Source of the DNA: Methylotenera versatilis 7
Lineage (GTDB): Bacteria; Pseudomonadota; Gammaproteobacteria; Burkholderiales; Methylophilaceae
Reading direction: 5' to 3'
Length of the DNA: 64,000 nucleotides
Assembly (NCBI RefSeq): GCF_000799165.1
Contig: NZ_JUGF01000001.1
Coordinates: 620,001 to 684,000 of the forward strand
Part shown: positions 28,364 through 37,856 of the stretch, piece by piece
Layout: the number at the start of each line of letters is the position of its first letter
Position numbering within the stretch: the stretch's first letter is position 1
Notes under the pieces: model-generated
Seen by the model: the letters and a program-made list of their open reading frames with translations, nothing else
Told to the model about the DNA's origin: nothing
Database searches by the model: none
Made by a program: the position numbers and the translations under genes

Positions 28364-29356
28364 ATGTTGTACGTTTGCTTATTAAGCCAAATATTCAATG
28401 ATAAATACGCTGTGAAAGTTACTCCGCATTTTGTCGATCACAAACGACATCGACAACTGATCTTGATTGAATTAATCAGCGTCCTACTCACCTTTGTAGT
28501 AGCCTACGCCCTATCAAGTATATTCAACGTATCTGACCGTTTTTACGAATGGGCGCAGCAGTATGAAAAAACCAGCGATATTGATGAACTCATATTCGCA
28601 TTGCTCGCTTTTTTACTGGCTCTGATATGGTTCGCTAAACGGCGCATCAACGAATCTCGTCAATTGATTTTGCACAACCACACCTTGCTGCAACGATTAC
28701 TGCAAGTGCAAGAGGAAGAGCGCAAAGCCATTGCGCAGCATTTGCATGATGATTTGGGGCAGCATTTAAACGCGATTAAAGCGCATGCCAACATACTGAT
28801 AAATGATGTTAGCAACGACGCGGCGCTTTTCGCGGCAAAACGTATCAGCGATAGCGCAGATCATGCCTATGATATGACCAGACGCATGATGCACAGCCTG
28901 CGACCCGTGGCTTTAGATAAGTTGGGATTATCAGCAGCCATTGAGCACATGATAGACACTTGGAAAATAAGCGAAAGAAAGCCAAAAGCGATAGAGTATC
29001 AGCTGGAAATAGTTGGCGATATTGACTGTTTACCAGAGTGCACCAGCATTGCCATTTTTAGAATTGTGCAAGAAGCGCTCACCAATATTGCAAAACACGC
29101 CCAAGCTAGCCTGGTGCATGTTGTGATCAATAAGTCTGATACTTATTTGAATATCACGGTACAGGATAACGGCATTGGGTTTGATATTCATCAAAAAATC
29201 GCTGATAAACAATTACAAACATGCTACGGCTTATTGGGGATAGCTGAACGTGTTGAATCATTGACTGGGACGATGAACATACTCAGCATCCCGTCACAAG
29301 GCACAGCAATTACAGTGGAAATTAATATAAATAAGTCAATTAAATCATGTGATTAA
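28364..29356 (+). CDS. NarL-type sensor histidine kinase, two membrane helices
   Basis: Started at the first ATG of the frame, the product has 330 residues. The frame is open from 28235 with only non-ATG starts, so the N-terminus is uncertain. Membrane helices are near LILIELISVLLTFVVAYALS and ELIFALLAFLLALIWF. A HisKA_3 dimerisation box follows (EEERKAIAQHLHDDLGQHLN, phospho-His inside), then a HATPase domain (IVQEALTNIAKHA and TVQDNGIGFD). No response regulator is adjacent, so its partner lies elsewhere, possibly the regulator at 40131-40769. The short loop between the helices suggests no large periplasmic sensor. Confidence 0.8.
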   Translation: MLYVCLLSQIFNDKYAVKVTPHFVDHKRHRQLILIELISVLLTFVVAYALSSIFNVSDRFYEWAQQYEKTSDIDELIFALLAFLLALIWFAKRRINESRQLILHNHTLLQRLLQVQEEERKAIAQHLHDDLGQHLNAIKAHANILINDVSNDAALFAAKRISDSADHAYDMTRRMMHSLRPVALDKLGLSAAIEHMIDTWKISERKPKAIEYQLEIVGDIDCLPECTSIAIFRIVQEALTNIAKHAQASLVHVVINKSDTYLNITVQDNGIGFDIHQKIADKQLQTCYGLLGIAERVESLTGTMNILSIPSQGTAITVEININKSIKSCD

Positions 29357-29428
29357 TAAAAATACTTAACCAAAAATATTAGATAATAAAACATCAAATT
29401 TTGATATTTAGTATACCGCTTAACATTG

Positions 29429-29459
29429 TGGCGTCCCCACGGGGATTCGAACCCCAGTC
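29429..29459 (-). other. tRNA-Glu 3'-end remnant, possible attachment site
   Basis: On the minus strand the sequence contains GGGGTTCGAATCCCC, then TGGGGACGCCA. This is the T-arm, 3' acceptor strand and CCA of a bacterial tRNA-Glu. No matching 5' acceptor strand (GTCCCCA) or anticodon arm is present upstream. A GGCCT-x-x-G-x-CA stretch near 29490 may be a degraded D-arm. This is either an att scar left by an element that integrated at a tRNA-Glu gene, or a decayed tRNA. It sits exactly at the edge of cluster 3. Confidence 0.7.
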
Positions 29460-29499
29460 TAATATCTTTGCATTAAAAAATGACTGAGGCCTAAATTTC

Positions 29500-29736
29500 T
29501 TAGGCAGCAAGTGCCTCAAAAACACATAGCTTACGTGCCTCATTAAAACTCACCTGTAACCGAGCGTTGTTTGCCAGCACTTTAATCATCACTGCCTGTG
29601 CCGCGAAATCAAGCTCATCACCGACTATATCATGACAATATGCTGAGCAAAATCCATTGCGTTCCACCTCTTGCACGATATTGGCAAGTGGTAAGGATTG
29701 TGGAAAAGCATCATTTTTCTGTGTCATTTCAGGCAT
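29500..29736 (-). CDS. Small conserved GF-SAYC/CVFE protein (cluster 3)
   Basis: The protein has 78 residues, starts 15 bases after the autotransporter stop and is clearly in the same operon. It is homologous to the 80-residue product at 22251-22493: IVQEVERNGFCSAYC, then a D-x-LDFAA stretch, ANNARLQVSFNEARKLCVFE. It has one extra Cys (GFCSAYC) and a His next to it (CHD). No signal peptide is seen. Function unknown; the fixed position after receptor/autotransporter genes suggests a dedicated accessory, perhaps metal or redox related because of the Cys residues. Confidence 0.78.
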   Translation of the reverse strand: MPEMTQKNDAFPQSLPLANIVQEVERNGFCSAYCHDIVGDELDFAAQAVMIKVLANNARLQVSFNEARKLCVFEALAA

Positions 29737-29751
29737 TAAGTTTTCACTACT

Positions 29752-32700
29752 TTAGTCTGACAAAACAATACTGTCTTCACGCACAATTAACCAACGGCCA
29801 TTTCTGTTTTCTAAATCCACCACTTTTTGTAGTGATTCCTGCTCTTCTCCAGCGGCCAGTGTTTGTGTAAAAACAGCGACAGCATGATCACCACTGGGCT
29901 TAATAGTCAGGTAAGAAATCTTGATAGCAGAATGATCATCTTTGCTGATTTCAGTTTTACGTTTGCGTTCCCACTGCTGTCTAGTACTGCCATCCGGCGT
30001 AACAAAATTAGCGGCGTAGCTATTAAAGTAAACATCCAAGCTTTTATTGCTCAGTGCCGTTGCCCAGGTTTTAATCGTTTTATCAATCGCGACCTGTTTC
30101 TCAGCATCTACAATACTTACTCCATCATCGGCAGGATCAGCCTGAATAGCCGCCTGTATTTCCGCAATATCTTTTTCACTTGCTCCAACCAATTGCGTAG
30201 GAACTTGTTTCGCTTTTGCTGCCGCTAGTCTTGCATTTGCGCTTTTTATATATCGCGGTGCCTGATCAAAATCATAGCGCAGATTTAAAGACACGATTTG
30301 CCCAAAATATTTCTCACGGAAATTAGCGTCATAGCTTGTAAGCAATGTAATTTGATCATTCTCATCATCACTGGTTAAACGTATGCTACCGCCCACGATT
30401 AGATCATCTCTAATCGGCTTGATACCTGGGCTGCTAAAGCTACTCCCACCGAATACAAAACGCGCTGTACTATCTTGTGCTATATCGCCAAATTCATGGC
30501 GATACATACCGTGCAATTCCAATTCTGCACCCCAAGTGTCTTCTTGCAGGCTGTAAATAACCTTTCCGCCCAAGCCTGCGCGTATAGAATCAAAACTACG
30601 GCTTTGTACAGCCAAGTTGATAGGCGAGCTTTCCAGAGAAAATTGTGGTAAACCATTTACCAATACGGGTTGCGGTGGAATATCTGTTCTGCTGTAATCC
30701 AGAACGATTTTTGAAACCTTACCATTCTCGCGATAGCTGCTTTCTTTAAGATGGGTATAATCTAAAGATGCCATTGGTACGAACGTTAAGTTATCGTCTA
30801 CCAGAATTGGCCATCCGGCATCCAGACGGCTAGATAGTTGCCAGCTATCATGTTGTCCTGTCGCCGTGTTTTGCACTAATTGGCGACGTGAGTCATAAGT
30901 ATTGCGCCCAATACCCAGAGCTGCATTTAAATACCAGTTGTCGTAATTCTTGGTTCCATAAGCCGCAGCAAAAAAACTATTGGTATCTAAACGGTTATTT
31001 ACCGTGCTGCCGGCATTGGTAAGATTGCCACGCGCATAACCAGCGGCAAAGCCCAAGCGCAAGTCCTCATAGTCATCTAACTCACGGTCCGCCCCCATCA
31101 CTACACCAGCCGATGATAAGCTATACCCATCGGCTCCCTGTAAAGTCTCCTGAGTGCCACGATCACCAAACCCCTGTACCCATATCGCTTTAGAACTGGG
31201 GTTTGATGTAGTATTTGAAGCATCTGACAATGTGCCGCTTTCAGTTGCAGCTGTCATCACTGGCTCAGCAAACGAAGCATAATTGCTGGCTGGTAAATAA
31301 CTACTCACCAAGCGACTGTTGATGATATTAAATATCTTATCGGTATTGCCCAGCACCATGCGGATAGCGCCATCATTGACTTCCGGGCGCAACCTTTCAG
31401 AAGCACGAATCACATCTACGCCTTTAAACTGCTGTAATTCTGCTTGTAACTCAAGTGCTAATCGATCATTACCCTTATATGAGAAAAATGCATCGACTGC
31501 GTTTACTGCTGCGGGCGTTACCCGAGATAGCAACACATCAGGCACAGTAAGATCAGCTGTAAGAAACAAATCTCCAGAAACATCGTTTGCGATCCATTGC
31601 ACAAAACCATCCCCGTTTTGTACTGTAGGTATACCTATTGCGTTAGTGGCTACCAAATGACTATCGCCATCTTTTGCGAATGCATTTGGATTAATGGTTG
31701 GCGTTAAAATACTGCCACTTGAAAAAGTAGTATTACCAAGTGCATTAATCTGACCGACTTGAGTACGGCCAATGTCAACGATGTATTTGGAACCAGCATT
31801 CATCATCACATCGCCACTTACATTCAACGTAGCATCGCCAACATTGATGGTGCCATTATTAATGAGGTTACCTGTAATGCTACCCATGGTTTTATTAAAT
31901 GCTGTGACACCGCCCGGTGCATTAAGGCTAGAATTAGCGCCAATAATCACATTATTCGCTGTCATGCTGGATCTGGAATCAAAGTCAAAATTCTTGGCAG
32001 TTAAATTAATATCACCCGTGACGTTGTAATTGCCATATAAAACAAAACCCACTCCGCTTAAATTAAAATCCGTAAAACCAGTCACATTGCTTAACTGCCA
32101 ATTACAAGGGCTTTGGGCACTGAACGCATTTTGGTATTGATCAAAACAATTAATATTAAGCGTGTTATGGCCTAGACCTTGTGCGGTAAAGGTATTATAA
32201 ATATAGGTGTTCACAGCCATCGTTAAATTGATGGTATTCACAGAACCCGCAACATCGTTAATCGTAATATCACCAATATTGGGCTGGCTACTATTAAGGG
32301 AACTTGAATTCAGTGTAAACGTGCGGTCACCATGCACTTTGTATAATGGGTTAGCAACACCACCTACTACGCTTACCACTTCCGAGTCACTTTGATCTAC
32401 AAAAATATTGCCGATTCTGCCTTCTGCATTATTCACAACGTGCGCGCCTGAACCCAAGTAAAGATTACCGATCGTGCTTTGATCCAGATTGATAATGCTA
32501 TTTCTAGGGCCAACATCTTCGGGGCCATATGCCAGAACCAATGACGGATTAGCTGCTTGTGCACTGGTTAATAGCGGATTTTTATCCACGACGTAAACGT
32601 TACCCATATAGCTAAGTGGACTACCATTAATCACCGTGTTTCCTGCAGTGACATTCGTTGCATACTGCGATCCATCTAATAATACTGGCGCGGTATAATT

Positions 32701-33396
32701 TGCGCCAGCGAAACTGACGACACTATCCATTACAGCATTATTGTTAACAGTTAAAGAAGCAGCGTTGGTAAATATCGCTGCTGAATTTTGCCCGCTGGCT
32801 CCGATAGAAGCAGGAAAACCAACAGACTGAAGATCCGGATAAAAAACTCCATCATCAATACTGGTGTTATTGACGGTTAATGAAGTGGTAGAAGCATCAG
32901 CGTGAATAGCAGAAGCATAACCCGCCAATATGCCATTGTTGTACAGCAAGCCATTTACATCATTTGTCCAAGCACTAGGATCAAATGCCCTAGCTGACCC
33001 ATCCATCATAATCTTACCGCCTAGATTATTAATGACGATGGCTGAACCACCATTTGAAGCTAAAGTACTGACTTGCTCTACCGTTGAGCCTGTATTTCTT
33101 AATATTGCACCAATATCAGGAAAGAATGTTCCATAAATGTCGGTGAACCCTGGTCCTGTCAATGTATTGCCATCTGTAGTACGGTTTGTGAGCGTTACAG
33201 GGCCGCTGGCATTATCCAAGGTGATTGCTCCTTCTAACAACGCATTATTGTTTTCAGAGTCTCCGCTACAGGTAAATGTGCCATCGCCATTATCGATACA
33301 GGCGGCTTGTGCAAAATTAGGCGTTAACATTGCGGCCAATGCTAACAATACATTTGTTACCAGTAAGCTTTTTTTATAAGTGTGATATTGATTCAT
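29752..33396 (-). CDS. Autotransporter with C-terminal NTF2-like domain (cluster 3)
   Basis: The protein has 1214 residues. The signal peptide ends near AQAAC. The first mature segment CIDNGDGTFTCSG matches cluster 1. The beta-helix passenger runs to about 700. The autotransporter barrel runs from about 755 (AIWVQGFGDRGTQETLQGAD) to 1043 (IVSLNLRYDF). Autotransporters normally end there, but this one continues with a linker of about 58 residues and an NTF2-like domain at about 1102-1210 (IKTWATALSNKSLDVYFNSY ... AVAVFTQTL ... WLIVREDS), akin to the one on its partner receptor. Its start overlaps the receptor stop by one base. Confidence 0.92.
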   Translation of the reverse strand: MNQYHTYKKSLLVTNVLLALAAMLTPNFAQAACIDNGDGTFTCSGDSENNNALLEGAITLDNASGPVTLTNRTTDGNTLTGPGFTDIYGTFFPDIGAILRNTGSTVEQVSTLASNGGSAIVINNLGGKIMMDGSARAFDPSAWTNDVNGLLYNNGILAGYASAIHADASTTSLTVNNTSIDDGVFYPDLQSVGFPASIGASGQNSAAIFTNAASLTVNNNAVMDSVVSFAGANYTAPVLLDGSQYATNVTAGNTVINGSPLSYMGNVYVVDKNPLLTSAQAANPSLVLAYGPEDVGPRNSIINLDQSTIGNLYLGSGAHVVNNAEGRIGNIFVDQSDSEVVSVVGGVANPLYKVHGDRTFTLNSSSLNSSQPNIGDITINDVAGSVNTINLTMAVNTYIYNTFTAQGLGHNTLNINCFDQYQNAFSAQSPCNWQLSNVTGFTDFNLSGVGFVLYGNYNVTGDINLTAKNFDFDSRSSMTANNVIIGANSSLNAPGGVTAFNKTMGSITGNLINNGTINVGDATLNVSGDVMMNAGSKYIVDIGRTQVGQINALGNTTFSSGSILTPTINPNAFAKDGDSHLVATNAIGIPTVQNGDGFVQWIANDVSGDLFLTADLTVPDVLLSRVTPAAVNAVDAFFSYKGNDRLALELQAELQQFKGVDVIRASERLRPEVNDGAIRMVLGNTDKIFNIINSRLVSSYLPASNYASFAEPVMTAATESGTLSDASNTTSNPSSKAIWVQGFGDRGTQETLQGADGYSLSSAGVVMGADRELDDYEDLRLGFAAGYARGNLTNAGSTVNNRLDTNSFFAAAYGTKNYDNWYLNAALGIGRNTYDSRRQLVQNTATGQHDSWQLSSRLDAGWPILVDDNLTFVPMASLDYTHLKESSYRENGKVSKIVLDYSRTDIPPQPVLVNGLPQFSLESSPINLAVQSRSFDSIRAGLGGKVIYSLQEDTWGAELELHGMYRHEFGDIAQDSTARFVFGGSSFSSPGIKPIRDDLIVGGSIRLTSDDENDQITLLTSYDANFREKYFGQIVSLNLRYDFDQAPRYIKSANARLAAAKAKQVPTQLVGASEKDIAEIQAAIQADPADDGVSIVDAEKQVAIDKTIKTWATALSNKSLDVYFNSYAANFVTPDGSTRQQWERKRKTEISKDDHSAIKISYLTIKPSGDHAVAVFTQTLAAGEEQESLQKVVDLENRNGRWLIVREDSIVLSD

Positions 33397-36300
33397 TATT
33401 TAACCTCCGCATAGCTTGCGCTGCTTACTTTTAATGGCTTACTTAATTTGCTATTTTTTTGCTTAATTGAATTAATCTGCGAAACATTCGATACAGAGTT
33501 TTTAACGGGAACAATCGGATTAGCCACTTTGTTGCCAACTGGCAAACTATGCTCGCGAATGATTTTCCAATTACCTTCCTGCTGCTCAAATGTCAGCACT
33601 TTGCGAACAAGCTCTTGCTGTTGACCGCGTACTAACGCCTGGTTAAATACAGCCACCATTTTTTTGCCTTGTGACGCAACAACGATATCGTTAACGGCGA
33701 CAGATGAAACTGCATTGCTGACAAATTGCATTTTTTGTTGCTCTATCCAAATTTCGCGCCCATTTTCACCGTTAACTTTTACTGTTGAAGTACTGGTCGG
33801 CGTAAAACTAGAGGCATAATTTTTAACATAGGCTTCTGCATCGTTTTTAGCTAATGATTGACGCCAAACCTCAACAGCAACAGCAACTTCTTGTTCTGCG
33901 ACCTGCGTAGCCGCATTAGCATTACCGCGTTTTAGTATTGGCAATGCTTTTACGTTATTAAGCGCTTTGTTTAAAGCAATCTCTTCACTCGTTAATGCAG
34001 GCGAACTGGGCAATTCAGAACGATCAGGCTCTGTCATTGTTATGCCAGTTGAAGGAATCTCAGATTTTCTGGATCTGTCAAAATCATAGCTTAGCGCCAC
34101 CCAAACACCTCTTGGGGCACCGGCTGAAATGAACTGAGATGGTATCCATTCAGATGAGTTGTAATTAAATCCCCCTGCGCCGATTGCACCATACCTAGAT
34201 GGCGCAAATGGGTTAGTGCCTAATCGTCCAGCGGTATAATATTTTTTATCCAAAACGTTATTAACCAACACTGTCGTCGCCCAGCCTCTTCCTAAATCAT
34301 AGCGGGCATTCATATTCAGCACGGCGTAACCAGGTGCAGTACCTGAGTAATTATTATCAGGTGTTTTAAATTGATACCCTTGCTGGAAAGTAACCACTCT
34401 TCCTGGGCTAGGCGTATGTGCATTATTTTCATTGCCGCGTAAGAACGAGCCACTGTGCGCAACAACATTCAGATTAGCTTTGAATTTAGGGGTAAATTTA
34501 TAACCCCAGTTAAAGTTGATATTATTGAAAGGCACGCCAGGCATTACGTTGCCAGGCTTAACCTGAATCATATTGTAATCAGGACCCAACACTAGACCAC
34601 GCGAGCTATTATTAGGGCTGACCGTTTTGAAATAAGATTGATAAGTCGCTTCGGTCAGCGAATAGTTGATTCTGAAATCCGATTTTCCATACTCCCCCGC
34701 CAAACCAAACTCTATACCTTGGCGACGTGTGTTACCTACATCCTGGAAAAAGCTCAATTCACTGGTAACAGAGACCAAGTTAATGTCATCTTTTACTTCT
34801 GTGCGATAAGCACTGACATTCCACTCCAGGAAATCCCCAAATTTTCCGCGTGCGCCAGCCTCCACTGTTTGTGCTTGTACTTGCGGTAAATAAGGGTCGC
34901 CAGATAATGAGCTTGGGAGCTTACAGCCACGCCCTTCTACCAGGCTGCGAGGTGCCAAACCGCCATAATAAGGGCTTTGTATCAAGGTGTCGTCATACGC
35001 ACAACCCAGCTCAATCACGGATGGTGCACGCGTGCCCTGATTCCAGTTCGCATAGAGATTTAAATTAGGCTTAGCTTGCCAAGTAGCGCCAACAGATGGG
35101 TTAAGTGAGTAATAGGAAAATTTTTCTCTGGCTGGCTTATCTAAGATGCTGGCACCAAATCTAGGATCATTTCTGATGCTTTCCTGAACCAATTGATCCC
35201 AGTAAATATCGGCTGGAATTGGGCTATCAATACTATAAGGGCAGTTAGATAAATCGTTACCGGAACATATCACAGCAAAGGGATAGCGATTCTGATAGAA
35301 CAGATCTGCCAGTCGGCGCTCTGCTTTTGTAGGCGCCAGCAAATTATTAATTTTGGTCGTATTGTAACGTGCAGAAGCAGACAGATTAAGCGTTTGTATC
35401 GGTGACCAGGTTTCGCTGAAATAAACACTTTTAGTAGTGGATGTGCCCTCGAAATCATTAATCGTTAAATCATGGTCTGCAGCGTAAAACTCTTCACCTA
35501 ACTGGCTTGGATCACTAAATACATTGCGTTTATTATCCATCAAGGCTAAGCGTGATTTACCTACATAACTGGCGTCCGCTTTATCGATGGATGTCCCCAG
35601 CATTAATTTATGCTGGTCAAAGTTAAAGTTAAACTGTACCGCCGCACCTTTGCCTGATTGCTGAATATTAGAGTTGGTAATAACAGCGGTTGGCGTACCT
35701 TCTATTACTCCGGTTCCTGTGCCCATGCCATTATCGGTATAGCCATTGGCACCATCTCTATCCGTATATGGCTGGCTTGGAATCGATCCTTGATTCCATT
35801 CCCGTTCCGTTCTGCAAGTGTCGGCATTTAACGCGGGTGCAGCAAATGCATATTTTGTTACACCATCCTGCTCAAACTGAAAGCCCCAGCCAAAAGCATT
35901 TGCACCTATAAACTGATCGGCCGTTATAAAGAACGGATTGGTTGATGGGCCTTCGGCTATATCATTGACAAAAACATCCCACACACCGGATTTAAAAACC
36001 GTCTTCAAACCATCTGAAACTTCAGTAGGTAATTCGGCGTTATAACTGACCAAGTTGTAATCAGGGTTGCCCATGAATACACCGGTAAGAAAATCCCATC
36101 TCACATCATCGTTCAGAACATAGTAATTAGGAATACCGTCGTTATCTGCATCAGCATACGCACAGACAATCCCTGGCTCACTATTAGGCAACCTTGTTCC
36201 ATACATGTGATAGCTACGGTCACTATTATTGAACGTTTCCTGGTCAATAATATCGCCAGTGGTGGAGTTACGTTTGCTGTTGCGGTTATAAACCTGACCA

Positions 36301-37592
36301 GTAATATTAAACGTGTCGTTTACATCGAATGCCGCAGATATTTGAAATTGCAATAGCTTGTTTTTGGTTTCATCGGGAGACGTAAATACCGAACTGGCAT
36401 CCTGTCGATATAACTCTTGCGGCACTGTACCATTACCTTTTAATTTATTGAGAACAGCTAAAGTAGAAAGACCTAAAGATAAGCGTTCACCCTGCCACTC
36501 CAGCTTACCAAATGCCTGATTAACCTCACTGGGTGAATTGTCGCGCCAGCCATCTTCCAGAAAAATATTAGCAGCAGCAAATGCTGCAATGCTGCCGTTG
36601 TTCCAACCACCAGATGCCTGTAACTGCTTACGCCCATAAGAACCTTTTAAAATCTCTGCAGAAATGCCTTCATCAGTAAAACCACTTTTGGTTTTCATCG
36701 ACAATGCGCCACCTAAAGTATTGAGACCAAATAAAGGATTTGAACCAGGAAATATATCAAAGCCGCCTAACGCATTCATGGGAATCATGTCCCAATTCAC
36801 TACATCGCCAAATGGCTCGTTAACGCGGATACCATCAAAGAAAACACTTAATCCTTGTGGCGTACCTAATTGCGGAGAAGCGGTAAAACCACGATAAGTC
36901 ACATCCATTTGAAATGGGTTGCCTTGATAATCATTGACGTTAACGGACTGCAATTTAGAGTTAAGTAAATCTGCCAGACTTAACGAATGTGCTTCTTTAA
37001 TTTCCTTGGCTGAGATGCTTTGAATATTGCCGGGAATCTGCTCTTTGGTTAAATTAAGTCCTGGTAACGGCCCAACATCTTTAAAGCGTCTGGCTTTTAC
37101 CACGGTTTCTTTTAGCTCTAGGTCAACATCTTTGCTATTTCTAACGGCTGGTGGCAATTTGTCTAAAAAATAACCGCCACGCTGATCGCTTACTGCTTGC
37201 AAACCACTGCCAGATAATAATATGGCAAAGCCTTCATTGACGTTATATTCACCCTTTAAGCCTCTTGTTTCCTTGCCTTGCGCAATCGCTGGTGCAAATG
37301 ATAAATAGACGCCAGATTGTCTTGCAAATCGGTTTAAAGCATCATCTAATGGCCCGGCAGGAATATCATAGGTTTTACGGGTATTGGCACTAAAGGCTGT
37401 TTCTGCGCTGGAGTACGGCGCATAAAACAGACCTGATACAAAACTTAAACTCATCGCCAAAATCAATGTCGGCAATCGTTTTCTGCGGAAATTTGGTAAT
37501 GCAGAAAATTGCGGTAAACCCGTATTTAAAAGCAGGTGCTGATGAGAAGTAGTTGGTTTGGCCTTAATGCCGAATTTTTTATACTTTGCCAT
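33396..37592 (-). CDS. TonB-dependent transducer receptor with STN and C-terminal NTF2-like domain (cluster 3)
   Basis: The protein has 1398 residues. A long N-terminal leader has its hydrophobic core at about 41-58 and likely cleavage near 63. STN domain about 74-145 (YDIPAGPLDDALNRFARQSG). Plug from about 165, again with NVNDYQGNPFQMDVTYRGF. The barrel ends before FDRSRKSEIP. A linker and an NTF2-like domain follow at 1231-1350 (VEVWRQSLAKNDAEAYVKNY ... MVAVFNQAL ... WKIIREHS). A variable barrel loop holds C477 and D-A-D-N-D-G at 481-486, an EF-hand-like acidic motif. The product would import an unknown ligand and signal to FecR. It overlaps the autotransporter start by one base. Confidence 0.92.
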   Translation of the reverse strand: MAKYKKFGIKAKPTTSHQHLLLNTGLPQFSALPNFRRKRLPTLILAMSLSFVSGLFYAPYSSAETAFSANTRKTYDIPAGPLDDALNRFARQSGVYLSFAPAIAQGKETRGLKGEYNVNEGFAILLSGSGLQAVSDQRGGYFLDKLPPAVRNSKDVDLELKETVVKARRFKDVGPLPGLNLTKEQIPGNIQSISAKEIKEAHSLSLADLLNSKLQSVNVNDYQGNPFQMDVTYRGFTASPQLGTPQGLSVFFDGIRVNEPFGDVVNWDMIPMNALGGFDIFPGSNPLFGLNTLGGALSMKTKSGFTDEGISAEILKGSYGRKQLQASGGWNNGSIAAFAAANIFLEDGWRDNSPSEVNQAFGKLEWQGERLSLGLSTLAVLNKLKGNGTVPQELYRQDASSVFTSPDETKNKLLQFQISAAFDVNDTFNITGQVYNRNSKRNSTTGDIIDQETFNNSDRSYHMYGTRLPNSEPGIVCAYADADNDGIPNYYVLNDDVRWDFLTGVFMGNPDYNLVSYNAELPTEVSDGLKTVFKSGVWDVFVNDIAEGPSTNPFFITADQFIGANAFGWGFQFEQDGVTKYAFAAPALNADTCRTEREWNQGSIPSQPYTDRDGANGYTDNGMGTGTGVIEGTPTAVITNSNIQQSGKGAAVQFNFNFDQHKLMLGTSIDKADASYVGKSRLALMDNKRNVFSDPSQLGEEFYAADHDLTINDFEGTSTTKSVYFSETWSPIQTLNLSASARYNTTKINNLLAPTKAERRLADLFYQNRYPFAVICSGNDLSNCPYSIDSPIPADIYWDQLVQESIRNDPRFGASILDKPAREKFSYYSLNPSVGATWQAKPNLNLYANWNQGTRAPSVIELGCAYDDTLIQSPYYGGLAPRSLVEGRGCKLPSSLSGDPYLPQVQAQTVEAGARGKFGDFLEWNVSAYRTEVKDDINLVSVTSELSFFQDVGNTRRQGIEFGLAGEYGKSDFRINYSLTEATYQSYFKTVSPNNSSRGLVLGPDYNMIQVKPGNVMPGVPFNNINFNWGYKFTPKFKANLNVVAHSGSFLRGNENNAHTPSPGRVVTFQQGYQFKTPDNNYSGTAPGYAVLNMNARYDLGRGWATTVLVNNVLDKKYYTAGRLGTNPFAPSRYGAIGAGGFNYNSSEWIPSQFISAGAPRGVWVALSYDFDRSRKSEIPSTGITMTEPDRSELPSSPALTSEEIALNKALNNVKALPILKRGNANAATQVAEQEVAVAVEVWRQSLAKNDAEAYVKNYASSFTPTSTSTVKVNGENGREIWIEQQKMQFVSNAVSSVAVNDIVVASQGKKMVAVFNQALVRGQQQELVRKVLTFEQQEGNWKIIREHSLPVGNKVANPIVPVKNSVSNVSQINSIKQKNSKLSKPLKVSSASYAEVK

Positions 37593-37629
37593 GTTCTTAC
37601 CTTTGCAATTCGATAGATTATTTAGCTTC

Positions 37630-37662
37630 TAATTGCTATACCGAACGAGATGCAAAAAACTG
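37630..37662 (-). promoter_or_regulatory. Candidate promoter element of the cluster 3 receptor
   Basis: On the minus strand the sequence reads TTTTTTGCATCTCGTTCGGT, then ATAGCAATTAG, about 40-70 bases before the receptor start. It shares TTTTGCATC and GCA-TTA with cluster 2 and CTCGTT-GG with cluster 1. Confidence 0.35.
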
Positions 37663-37769
37663 TAAAAACAGTTACAAAAATATTTATTTTTAGGAAATTA
37701 ATACGAAATATACTTAATAATTAGCTAAAGTAAGCTATGTGTTTATTAATTATTTACTTTAATAAATAT

Positions 37770-37800
37770 ATTTAAGTTATTAATTTTTAATAACTTAAAT
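37770..37800. repeat. Perfect 14-base AT-rich inverted repeat
   Basis: ATTTAAGTTATTAA and its exact complement are separated by TTT. It lies between the fecR stop (37857) and the receptor promoter. It could be a weak transcript end or a processing hairpin that separates regulator from receptor expression, or a binding site. Confidence 0.6.
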
Positions 37801-37856
37801 GATTAATAAAAATTTTCAAGCAAGAATATTCAAAAAAATTAATTAATTTAAAAAAA

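Noticed and set aside
29429-29505. Complete tRNA gene
   Set aside because: Only the T-arm, acceptor 3' strand and CCA fit. No GTCCCCA acceptor partner or anticodon stem can be formed upstream.
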